Below are positions 1-5,497 of a DNA stretch of 5,497 nt, one piece after another (position 1 is the stretch's first letter; the number at the start of each line of letters is the position of its first letter). The position numbers and the translations under genes were made by a program. The DNA is from Syntrophorhabdaceae bacterium. GTDB taxonomy: Bacteria > Desulfobacterota > Syntrophorhabdia > Syntrophorhabdales > Syntrophorhabdaceae. Location: contig JAOAHW010000181.1 of NCBI GenBank assembly GCA_026415015.1, forward strand, positions 1 to 5,497. The letters run 5' to 3'. The notes beneath the pieces are model-generated. The model ran no database searches. It was not told where the DNA came from and saw only the letters and a program-made list of their open reading frames with translations.

Positions 1-207
1 ATATGGTCCATTGAAGGTAAAGATATAGAGGATATAAGTGAATATCTTGATGACACCACAGAAAAGTATAAGGCAATGGTAGACTGGATTGCCAGGGAAC
101 TGGGTGCAACAAGCCTTCGATATCAGAAGATCAATGATATGGTAAAGGCCATAGGTATACCAAAGGAGCAGTTATGTCTCCACTGTTGGATAGGTGACAA
201 AGAATAG
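1..207 (+). CDS. Amidophosphoribosyltransferase-like protein (PurF family), C-terminal fragment
   Basis: Open reading frame running in from the left edge, with 68 codons visible before the TAG stop. The tail resembles the end of PurF, the glutamine-dependent enzyme that makes 5-phosphoribosylamine in the first step of purine synthesis in the cytoplasm. The visible match is a stretch of the form LGATSL followed by an AIG helix and then Cys59-x2-Cys62 (CLHCW), where Bacillus-type PurF has CLACFTG. In cluster-containing PurF proteins this Cys pair helps bind a [4Fe-4S] cluster. The protein ends six residues after the second Cys, shorter than B. subtilis PurF, which continues with a YP-containing tail. 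The N-terminal glutaminase domain and the PRPP site are outside the window, so a PurF paralogue with another role cannot be excluded. The next gene starts 13 bases downstream, which suggests co-transcription. Confidence 0.7.
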   Translation: MWSIEGKDIEDISEYLDDTTEKYKAMVDWIARELGATSLRYQKINDMVKAIGIPKEQLCLHCWIGDKE

Positions 208-220
208 AACAGAATTAGAT

Positions 221-922
221 ATGGAATACAATAGAAAGATAGCAGTTATTATACCTGCATTCAATGAAGAAAAGAGCATAGGTGAGGTTGTCCAGGGCAT
301 AAAGAATTTGGGCAGGGATTTTGATGCCATAGTCATCAATGATAATTCAACAGACAGGACAGCAGAGGTGGCAAGGCTGGCAGGGGCAATAGTTATTGAA
401 TTACCCTGTAATCTTGGGATAGGTGGTGCAGTCCAGACAGGATATAAATTCGCAACGCAGAGGGGATATGATGCCTGTATCCAGGTGGATGGAGATGGAC
501 AGCACCCTACAGAACAGATACCAAGATTAATCCAGACTCTTTTTGATGAAGGATATGATATGGTAATCGGCTCAAGATTTGTCACAGATAGGGAATATGA
601 GATATCCTTTATGAGACTGTTGGGCATAAAGATTTTGTCTTTTTTTCTCAGGATTACAACAGGTATGGATATAAAAGATACCACAAGTGGGTTCAGGGCA
701 ATTAACAGAAGGGTCATGGATTTTTTTGCCCTTGAATATCCCCAGGACTATCCTGAACCGGAGTCCCTTGTCTTTGCCCACAAGAAAGGTTTGAGGGTCA
801 AAGAGATACCAACAAGGATGTCGGGCAGGATGTATGGTAAATCCTCAATAACACCTGTCCTTTCAGCATATTACATGGTAAAGGTGATGCTTGCCATGTT
901 TATTGACCTCTTTAAAAAGTAA
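221..922 (+). CDS. Family 2 glycosyltransferase, polyprenyl-phosphate sugar synthase type
   Basis: Predicted 233-residue GT-A fold glycosyltransferase that would move a sugar from a nucleotide donor to an acceptor at the inner face of the membrane; dolichyl/polyprenyl-phosphate mannose-synthase-like proteins are the closest relatives I recognise. Visible motifs: the first strand IAVIIPAFNEE (residues 7-17), NDNSTDRT (40-47) in place of the usual DDGSTD, the metal-binding DxD in DGDGQH (Asp90, Asp92), IGSRF, and a C-terminal TSGFRA block followed by PEPES and the basic GKSSI region. The end (about 215-233) is hydrophobic and amphipathic, suitable for membrane association, but there is no multi-span anchor domain. 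I chose ATG at 221 because it places the first strand at residue 7. An in-frame GTG at 194 would add nine residues and overlap the upstream gene by 14 bases; neither has a good ribosome binding site. The DUF2304 gene follows after 15 bases. The sugar and acceptor are unknown. Confidence 0.9.
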   Translation: MEYNRKIAVIIPAFNEEKSIGEVVQGIKNLGRDFDAIVINDNSTDRTAEVARLAGAIVIELPCNLGIGGAVQTGYKFATQRGYDACIQVDGDGQHPTEQIPRLIQTLFDEGYDMVIGSRFVTDREYEISFMRLLGIKILSFFLRITTGMDIKDTTSGFRAINRRVMDFFALEYPQDYPEPESLVFAHKKGLRVKEIPTRMSGRMYGKSSITPVLSAYYMVKVMLAMFIDLFKK

Positions 923-925
923 TAT

Positions 926-933
926 AGAGGGGG
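926..933 (+). promoter_or_regulatory. Ribosome binding site of the DUF2304 gene
   Basis: The purine run AGAGGGGG sits in the 15-base gap between the glycosyltransferase stop and the ATG at 938. Its AGAGG core is seven bases from that ATG. This supports 938 over the second in-frame ATG at 947, which would be about 16 bases from the core. Confidence 0.6.
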
Positions 934-937
934 ATTT

Positions 938-1294
938 ATGCTCCACATGCAAATTATAATCGGGCTAATAAGCATTGGTTTTTTTATTGTTACCTTTGAA
1001 TTTATCAGAAAGAGGTATCTCCGAGAAGAATATGCCATATTATGGCTCCTTACATCGCTGGCTATAGCCATATTGAGCCTGTGGCCTGGGCTCATTGACA
1101 TAATAAGCAGAATAACAGGCTTCTATTATATAACAGCCATACTGATTGTGATCTTTGTATTTCTCATTGCCATACTAATGCACTATTCTATTGTTATATC
1201 AAGGATAAAGGACATTAACAAAGAGCTTGTTCAGAGATACGCCCTCCTTGAATATAAGATAAAGGAACTGGAAGAGAAGAATAAACCAAAATGA
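938..1294 (+). CDS. DUF2304 family small membrane protein
   Basis: A 118-residue protein with three predicted membrane segments, at about residues 4-21, 33-53 and 63-87, and a charged, helical, probably coiled-coil tail (about 88-118). It shows the DUF2304 signature: a basic loop with RKRYLREEYAILWLL after the first span, a WPG near the end of the second, and ISRIKD plus YALLEYKIKELEE in the tail. DUF2304 proteins commonly sit beside polyprenyl-phosphate-type GT2 genes, as here, and are thought to assist them; no enzymatic activity is known to me. Its position directly after the glycosyltransferase suggests it docks that enzyme to the membrane or helps handle the lipid carrier (inference). 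Its TGA stop overlaps the next ATG in an ATGA junction, implying translational coupling to the DUF89 gene. Confidence 0.88.
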   Translation: MLHMQIIIGLISIGFFIVTFEFIRKRYLREEYAILWLLTSLAIAILSLWPGLIDIISRITGFYYITAILIVIFVFLIAILMHYSIVISRIKDINKELVQRYALLEYKIKELEEKNKPK

Positions 1295-2166
1295 ATATTT
1301 GGCCTGACTGCATACCCTGTATATTAAAGATGTCGCTTAATATTGCCCGTGAAATCCTTGGGGGAGAAGAGGAGACTAAAGCCTTCTTTGCCAGAATTAT
1401 GACCCTTGAACCTATCAAAGAGAATCGATGGGATATTACAGCCCCTGAGATAATAAGGGATATATGGAGGTTAATGGAGGATACAACAGGTATAAAAGAC
1501 CCTTTATATGAAAAAAAGAGGATACAGAACAATATAGCCCTCAATCTCTATCCCTATGCAAAGGAATCAGTAGTAAAAAGCAGTGACACCTTTAAAGAGG
1601 CATTGAGATGGTCTATTGCAGGGAATTTTATAGATATTATGGCAGGGGTAAACAATATCCATATGGATGATATACTCTCAAAGGTCATGGATATGACAAT
1701 AGATGGGCAGGCTATTGAAGAATTTATGAAAAGGATTAAAAAGGTCAAAAAGGTGGTATATCTATGCGATAACTGTGGAGAGATTGTCTTCGACAGGCTT
1801 TTTGCCGAGACGTTGAGAGATATCTTTAAAGTGGATGTTGTTTTTGTGGTGAGGTCTATCCCAGTTTTAAATGATGCAACCCTCGAAGATGCCTTTTATA
1901 CAGGATTGAATAATGTGGGAGAGGTGATGGAAAACGGGTTAGAAGAGCCTTTGCCTGGTCTTTTTCTCAGTATGGCATCAAAGAATCTAAAGGCATTGGT
2001 AGATGATGCAGGGCTTGTAATATCAAAAGGTGGAGGCAATTTTGACACCCTCTCGGATGATGATTCTTTAAAGGGTAAGGCTACTTTTCTTATGCAGGCA
2101 AAGTGTCAGCCATATGCCCTGTTACACGGTGTAAAAAAAGGTGATTTAATCATAAATAATTTTTAA
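1291..2166 (+). CDS. DUF89 / ARMT1-like metal-dependent phosphatase family protein
   Basis: A 291-residue protein of the DUF89 family, in the prokaryotic branch typified by archaeal AF1104. Characterised DUF89 proteins are metal-dependent phosphatases that remove phosphate from damaged or surplus phosphometabolites. Visible features: an N-terminal Cys-x2-Cys (Cys7, Cys10) typical of this branch, a helical N-terminal half, then the catalytic core with DNCGEIVFD (Asp160, Asn161, Glu164, Asp168), VVR...PVLNDAT..DA (Arg188, Asn194, Asp195, Asp200) and ISKGGGNFDTL (Lys246, Asn250). These supply the metal and phosphate ligands expected of the family, so the enzyme looks intact. The start overlaps the DUF2304 stop by four bases (ATGA), and the next gene begins 17 bases after the stop. 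The substrate cannot be read from the sequence. The middle Cys162 in the DN-x-GE motif replaces the more usual Ala. Confidence 0.88.
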   Translation: MNIWPDCIPCILKMSLNIAREILGGEEETKAFFARIMTLEPIKENRWDITAPEIIRDIWRLMEDTTGIKDPLYEKKRIQNNIALNLYPYAKESVVKSSDTFKEALRWSIAGNFIDIMAGVNNIHMDDILSKVMDMTIDGQAIEEFMKRIKKVKKVVYLCDNCGEIVFDRLFAETLRDIFKVDVVFVVRSIPVLNDATLEDAFYTGLNNVGEVMENGLEEPLPGLFLSMASKNLKALVDDAGLVISKGGGNFDTLSDDDSLKGKATFLMQAKCQPYALLHGVKKGDLIINNF

Positions 2167-2183
2167 AAAAACAGTTAGTTAGT

Positions 2184-3128
2184 ATGGAAAAGATTAAAGT
2201 AGGTATAAGCAGGTGTCTCCTTGGAGAAAAGGTAAGATATGATGGTGGCCATCAACACGACAGGTATCTCACTGATACCCTGGGTAGATACTTTGATTAT
2301 GTCCCTGTATGTCCTGAGGTAGAATATGGACTCCCAGTGCCAAGGGAGGCAATGAGACTTGTTGGTTCGCCTGAAGATCCCCGTCTTTTAACAATAAAGA
2401 CAGGGATAGACCATACAGATGGTATGAAGAGGTGGGCAGATACGAGGCTTAAAGAGCTGGAAAAAGAGGGTTTATGCGGTTTTATATTCAAGAGTAAATC
2501 ACCGAGTTCAGGCATGCAGGGTGTAAAGGTATACAGTTCAGGTGGTATGCCAGTTAAAAAAGGTACAGGGATATTTGCAGGGGCCTTTATGAGACATTTT
2601 CCACTACTACCTGTAGAGGATGATGGTCGTCTTAATGACCCTGTTATCAGGGAAAACTTTATCGAGAGGATATTTGTCTATAAAAGATGGCAGGGGTTTA
2701 TAGAAAGGGGCGGTGAACATAAAGACCTTGTGGCCTTTCATACAGACCACAAATACCTCATTATGTCCCATAGCCCAAAACACCTTACAGAATTAGGGAG
2801 GATTGTGGCAGATTCAAGAGTTAAAAACCATGAACGAAATAGCATTTATGTAAAAACCATGATGGATGGTCTTAAATTTACAGCAACAAGGAGAAAAAAC
2901 ACAAACTGTCTACACCACATTATGGGGTATTTTAAAAAGGACCTGACAGGGGATGAGAAACAGGAGCTCCTTGAAGTAATCGAGGACTACCATAAGGGTA
3001 TAATACCCCTTATAGTGCCTATTACCCTTATCAAGCATTATGTTAGAAAATATGATAAACCATATCTAAAAAGGCAGGCCTATCTTAATCCCCACCCAAT
3101 GGAGCTCATGCTTAGAAACCATGGATAG
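2184..3128 (+). CDS. DUF523-DUF1722 fusion protein (TudS-like / YbgA-like)
   Basis: A 314-residue, two-domain cytoplasmic protein. Residues about 4-150 are DUF523, the family of the 2-thiouracil desulfidase TudS, which uses a three-Cys [4Fe-4S] cluster to take sulfur off thiobases. Seen here: SRCLLG (Cys11), YDGGH, and VCPEVEYGLPVPR (Cys43). The third motif, normally SPSCG, reads SPSSG (Ser109), and a Cys lies 11 residues earlier (Cys98 in LCGFIFK). Residues about 185-300 are DUF1722, as in E. coli YbgA: FHTDHKYLIMSHS, a central NCLHHIMGYFKK block, IPLIVPITLIKHYV and a final PHP-ELMLRN. The linker carries the usual RENFIERIF stretch. The full length matches known fusions. There is no clear Shine-Dalgarno before the ATG, only TTAGTTAGT. 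It overlaps the ParB-like gene by eight bases. A role in removing thio-modified or damaged bases is inference; DUF1722 function is unknown to me. Confidence 0.9.
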   Translation: MEKIKVGISRCLLGEKVRYDGGHQHDRYLTDTLGRYFDYVPVCPEVEYGLPVPREAMRLVGSPEDPRLLTIKTGIDHTDGMKRWADTRLKELEKEGLCGFIFKSKSPSSGMQGVKVYSSGGMPVKKGTGIFAGAFMRHFPLLPVEDDGRLNDPVIRENFIERIFVYKRWQGFIERGGEHKDLVAFHTDHKYLIMSHSPKHLTELGRIVADSRVKNHERNSIYVKTMMDGLKFTATRRKNTNCLHHIMGYFKKDLTGDEKQELLEVIEDYHKGIIPLIVPITLIKHYVRKYDKPYLKRQAYLNPHPMELMLRNHG

Positions 3129-4062
3129 GCAGAGATATTATCTTGAATATATACCTGTAGAGGATATATCCATTAATGACAGAACCTTTTGTCTTTCCTA
3201 CCCCATAACTGATATTGCACTAAAAGAGTCTATCGAGCGGTTTGGAATAATCCAGCCCCTTACAGTCTGCGGTCATAAGCCTTATACAGTTATCACAGGT
3301 TTTAAGAGGCTTGAATCTGCCCTATCTTTAGGTTTTAAGGAGCTTCCTTGTATTGTAAGAGAGGTAGGTCAAATAGATGCACTCCTTATAGCTTTATACG
3401 ACAACCTTTCAAGGGGATTTAATATGGTTGAAAAGGCACATTGTATAGACAAGATGATGCAACTTGGTTTTTCCATGTCAGAAATATATGGTTTAATGGG
3501 CCTTTTGGGGCTTGGGCAACATGAGTCCATTGTCAAGAGTCTTATAGGGCTTTCTCTGGCAGATAATACATTAAAGGATTTTGTAGTAAAACACAGGTTA
3601 TCCATGAAAAATATAGATTATCTTTTGTGGTTTGAACCCCATGAGAGGGCAAAGATCATCCACTATCTGTCTGCAATATCATTTACAGACAGCCTGTTAA
3701 GGGAGATACTCCAGATGCTATCTCTTATAAAGATAAAAAGGGGTAGTCTGTTAGAAGAGGAAATAATGGAGGCACAGGATGCCTATGAGATAAGAAAGAG
3801 ACTTAAAAGATATGTGAATCCAGGGCTTTCATCCCTTGAGGAGGAATTTAACAGCTTAATGAAGTTATGTGGGTTTCCAAAAAATATAGATATAAAGGTA
3901 GACCCATTTTTTGAAAAAGAGTATATTGATATAATAATCAAGGCAGACAGTTTAGATAAGGTTAGAGATGGATTGAAAAAGATTAAAGATGTCATAGACA
4001 GGGGCTTTATGGAGGGTTTATTTGACCTTGCAAAGAATAGAATTTGTAAAGACAGAGATTGA
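3121..4062 (+). CDS. ParB/Spo0J N-terminal-domain-like protein, orphan
   Basis: A 313-residue protein with a ParB-like N-terminal domain. Seen: LKESIERFGIIQPLTV (34-49), Y-x-VITGFKRLESAL (55-68, matching the ParB box II with GFKR instead of GERR), LPCIV (75-79), then N95-x2-R98-x2-N101-x2-E104-x-A106, which parallels the ENxxRxxLxxxExA element. In true ParB proteins these two elements form the CTP-binding pocket. Residues about 107-190 are helical and resemble the ParB helix-turn-helix middle domain in spacing. The rest (about 215-313) is charged and helical and I do not recognise it. No ParA or parS-like repeat is visible, so chromosome partition is unlikely; a DNA- or nucleotide-binding accessory to its neighbours is more plausible (inference). 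The start ATG lies within the end of the DUF523-DUF1722 gene, and the 3' end contains the start of the radical SAM gene. Confidence 0.78.
   Translation: MDRQRYYLEYIPVEDISINDRTFCLSYPITDIALKESIERFGIIQPLTVCGHKPYTVITGFKRLESALSLGFKELPCIVREVGQIDALLIALYDNLSRGFNMVEKAHCIDKMMQLGFSMSEIYGLMGLLGLGQHESIVKSLIGLSLADNTLKDFVVKHRLSMKNIDYLLWFEPHERAKIIHYLSAISFTDSLLREILQMLSLIKIKRGSLLEEEIMEAQDAYEIRKRLKRYVNPGLSSLEEEFNSLMKLCGFPKNIDIKVDPFFEKEYIDIIIKADSLDKVRDGLKKIKDVIDRGFMEGLFDLAKNRICKDRD
4011..4016 (+). promoter_or_regulatory. Strong ribosome binding site that fixes a TTG start
   Basis: GGAGGG lies inside the ParB-like coding sequence, five bases before the TTG at 4022. It is one of the two best Shine-Dalgarno sequences in the window and supports this rare start codon over the TTG at 4028. 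There is no ATG in that frame before the conserved CPGTK motif. Confidence 0.7.
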
Positions 4063-4969
4063 AGCTGTAAGGGACTGTCCAGGGACAAAAAACCATATAT
4101 GCTGTGGTTATAAAACCATTGATCTAATAGAGGGGTGCCTTCTTTCATGTTCATACTGCATCTTAAAGCACTATATACAATCAGATACAATAAAGATAAA
4201 CCTCAACATAGACCATGTCATATCCCAGGTGGATAGTATCATAGAGAATGATAAGTCCCATATATGGAGGTTCGGGACAGGAGAACTCTCTGATAGTCTT
4301 GTGTTTGATAGAAGATATAGACTGAACAAACCTCTAATTGATTATTTTGGTGAAAAGAAAAAGGCACTGTTTGAATTAAAGTCAAAATGGGCTCAGATTG
4401 ACCATCTCATACCTTTTTTAAATAGATTTACCATAATATCCTTTTCTCTTGCCCCTCAAAGCATTATTGATAAAGAGGAGAAGAGGTCAAGTCCCCTTTA
4501 TAAGAGACTCAAGGCAGCAAAAAAGGCACAGGACAGGGGCTGTTTTGTGGGGTTACATCTTGACCCGATTATTATCTATGAAGGTTTTGAAAAGGATTAT
4601 TATTATCTTATAGAGGATATAGGAAGGATACTCGACCTTGATAGGGTTATATGGATAAGCATGGGGCTATTGAGATTTCAGCCAAAGATGCTTGATATAT
4701 TCATAAAAGAAAAGAGAAAAAACCTCCTCTACGGTGAATTTGTAAAAGGAGAGGATGGCAAATATAGATACATAAAGGCAGAGAGGATAAGGGTTTACAA
4801 AATGCTCTATGATCTGTTAAAAAACAAGAACGACAGCCTCTTTATATACCTATGCATGGAAAGACAAGACGTATGGAGGGAATCAACAGGCCTTGAAATA
4901 GAGGATAATGAGGCCCTTATCGGGCTTTTTGATAAGAGGATAAGATATCTTTACGGAGGAGAGCTATGA
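4022..4969 (+). CDS. Radical SAM protein, spore photoproduct lyase (SPL)-like family
   Basis: A 315-residue radical SAM enzyme related to SplB, the light-independent lyase that repairs the thymine spore photoproduct in DNA. Seen: DCPGTKNHICCGYK (18-31), the SAM cluster motif CLLSCSYC (Cys39, Cys43, Cys46; the CxxxCxxC spacing), RFGTGELSDSL (83-93), FELKSK (117-122, with a Lys fitting SplB's SAM-contacting Lys), the SFSLAP strand, SPLYKRLKAAKKAQDRG, VGLHLDPII..EGFEKDY, WISMGLLRF, and a C-terminal YLCMERQDVW (Cys278). Against my recollection of B. subtilis SplB, the H-atom-donor Cys141 aligns with about Glu88, and the Tyr just after the cluster motif (Tyr99) is Ile47, so true spore photoproduct repair is doubtful. 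Translation starts on TTG, overlapping the ParB-like gene by 41 bases. It overlaps the next ATG by four bases. The substrate is unknown; DNA or RNA base repair or modification is inferred. Confidence 0.87.
   Translation: MTLQRIEFVKTEIEAVRDCPGTKNHICCGYKTIDLIEGCLLSCSYCILKHYIQSDTIKINLNIDHVISQVDSIIENDKSHIWRFGTGELSDSLVFDRRYRLNKPLIDYFGEKKKALFELKSKWAQIDHLIPFLNRFTIISFSLAPQSIIDKEEKRSSPLYKRLKAAKKAQDRGCFVGLHLDPIIIYEGFEKDYYYLIEDIGRILDLDRVIWISMGLLRFQPKMLDIFIKEKRKNLLYGEFVKGEDGKYRYIKAERIRVYKMLYDLLKNKNDSLFIYLCMERQDVWRESTGLEIEDNEALIGLFDKRIRYLYGGEL
4955..4961 (+). promoter_or_regulatory. Ribosome binding site of the SDR gene
   Basis: GGAGGAG sits four bases before the ATG at 4966, inside the last codons of the radical SAM gene. 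With the ATGA overlap at 4966-4969 it gives a clear translational start and coupling. Confidence 0.7.
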
Positions 4970-5497
4970 GATTTAAAGAAAAGGTGGTTTTTATAACAGG
5001 AGGGACAAAAGGTCTTGGAAAGGCTATGGCAAAGGCTTTCATGGATGAGGGTGCTAAAGTAGGCGTCAATGGCAGAAACAAAGATGCTGTTGCTAAGTTT
5101 GAAGATGAGTTTAAAGGCAAGGATGTGCTGGCATTCAATGCTGATATAGGGAAATACGATGAGATGGAGGCAGTAGCAGATAGTATAGTTAAGACATGGG
5201 GTAGGGTAGACATACTAATCAATAATGCTGGCATAGTAAATCCCCTTATGCCTGTTGAAAAGATAAAAAAAGAGGATTTTGATAGGGTAATAGATATAAA
5301 TCTAAAAGGGACATTCTATGCCACTCAGATCTTTGGTAAAAGGATGATAGAGCAAAAGGGAGGCAGGATTATAAGCATTGCATCACAGGTAGGATTCTTT
5401 GGTGAAAAGGGTTTTCTACCATACTCTATAAGTAAATCAGCACTTATGATAATGACACGCTCCATTGCCCATGAATGGTCAAGGTTTGGTGTAACTG
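4966..5497 (+). CDS. Short-chain dehydrogenase/reductase, FabG-like (3' end cut by window)
   Basis: The first 177 residues of a classical SDR (usually about 250), running off the right edge. This Rossmann-fold oxidoreductase shows the cofactor motif TGGTKGLG (residues 11-18), an NGR turn (Arg37) after the second strand that favours NADP(H), Asp60, the NNAG motif (86-89), and a complete catalytic tetrad Asn112, Ser140, Tyr153 and Lys157 in YSISK. It resembles 3-oxoacyl-ACP reductase FabG and the many sugar, alcohol or 3-hydroxyacyl dehydrogenases of this class; the substrate is not readable. No other fatty-acid synthesis gene is visible, so I do not call fabG. It follows the radical SAM gene with a four-base overlap and has a strong ribosome binding site. 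It may be the first gene of a different functional block or a reductase serving the upstream enzymes. Confidence 0.9.
   Translation, partial: MRFKEKVVFITGGTKGLGKAMAKAFMDEGAKVGVNGRNKDAVAKFEDEFKGKDVLAFNADIGKYDEMEAVADSIVKTWGRVDILINNAGIVNPLMPVEKIKKEDFDRVIDINLKGTFYATQIFGKRMIEQKGGRIISIASQVGFFGEKGFLPYSISKSALMIMTRSIAHEWSRFGVT

Noticed and set aside
172..717. A long open frame on the minus strand opposite the glycosyltransferase, and several shorter ones opposite other genes.
   Set aside because: They lie antisense to genes with clear family motifs, have no recognisable domains, and are explained by the AT-leaning codon usage of the + strand genes.
1095..1129. TTGACA followed by TATTAT, a possible sigma-70 promoter inside the DUF2304 gene.
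   Set aside because: The spacing is 23 bases, far beyond the usual 16-18, and the bases encode a normal part of the membrane protein.
2042..2070. A perfect TTGACA that could be a -35 box for the DUF523-DUF1722 gene.
   Set aside because: At 17-base spacing the -10 position reads TCTTTA, a poor match, and TTGACA is part of the conserved NFDT codons of DUF89.
2161..2183. A T/A-rich stretch at the end of the DUF89 gene that might be a terminator.
   Set aside because: There is no GC-rich stem before the T run and the next gene starts 17 bases later, so it does not look like an intrinsic terminator.
3121..4062. Reading the ParB-like protein as a chromosome or plasmid partition protein.
   Set aside because: No ParA neighbour, no parS-like palindromes or iterons, and box II is GFKR, not GERR; the neighbours point to another role.
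4022..4969. Naming the radical SAM gene splB and inferring a spore former.
   Set aside because: The SplB catalytic Cys region is not conserved and no sporulation gene is present; SPL-like relatives are also found in non-sporulating bacteria.

Overview
This window is a dense, one-direction stretch of bacterial chromosome. Eight genes lie on the + strand, with gaps of at most 17 bases and four pairs overlapping. There is no RNA gene, mobile element, CRISPR array, long repeat or convincing terminator, and nowhere is there a gap near 300 bases. The DNA is AT-leaning, with heavy use of ATA for isoleucine and AGA/AGG for arginine. Together with the protein families present (a PurF-like tail ending in Cys-x2-Cys-Trp, DUF89, DUF523-DUF1722, and a spore-photoproduct-lyase-like radical SAM protein), this suggests an anaerobic or thermophilic Gram-negative lineage such as Desulfobacterota (former Deltaproteobacteria) or Nitrospirota. 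That placement is inference; no marker gene fixes it.

Layout. (1) Bases 1-207: the C-terminal end of a probable amidophosphoribosyltransferase (PurF-like). (2) 221-922: a family 2 glycosyltransferase of the polyprenyl-phosphate type, followed by (3) 938-1294, a small DUF2304 membrane protein; the two probably work together on lipid-linked sugar transfer. (4) 1291-2166: a DUF89 metal-dependent phosphatase. (5) 2184-3128: a DUF523-DUF1722 fusion, related to the 2-thiouracil desulfidase TudS and to E. coli YbgA. (6) 3121-4062: an orphan ParB-like protein with no ParA partner in the window. (7) 4022-4969: a radical SAM protein of the spore photoproduct lyase superfamily, starting on TTG behind a strong ribosome binding site inside the ParB-like gene. 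(8) 4966-5497+: a FabG-like short-chain dehydrogenase, cut by the window end.

How they may work together. Genes 4-7 are the notable part: a damage-control phosphatase family, a thiobase-desulfidase-like fusion, a ParB-like nucleotide/DNA-binding protein and a DNA-photoproduct-lyase-like radical SAM enzyme, with genes 5-7 interlocked by overlaps. My inference is a nucleobase or nucleic-acid repair or modification module. Two of its enzymes differ from their characterised relatives at key positions: the DUF523 domain has Ser where the third cluster Cys is expected, and the SPL-like protein lacks the H-atom-donor Cys and one of the radical-relay Tyr residues of Bacillus SplB. Their substrates may therefore be new. 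The function is not proven by the sequence.
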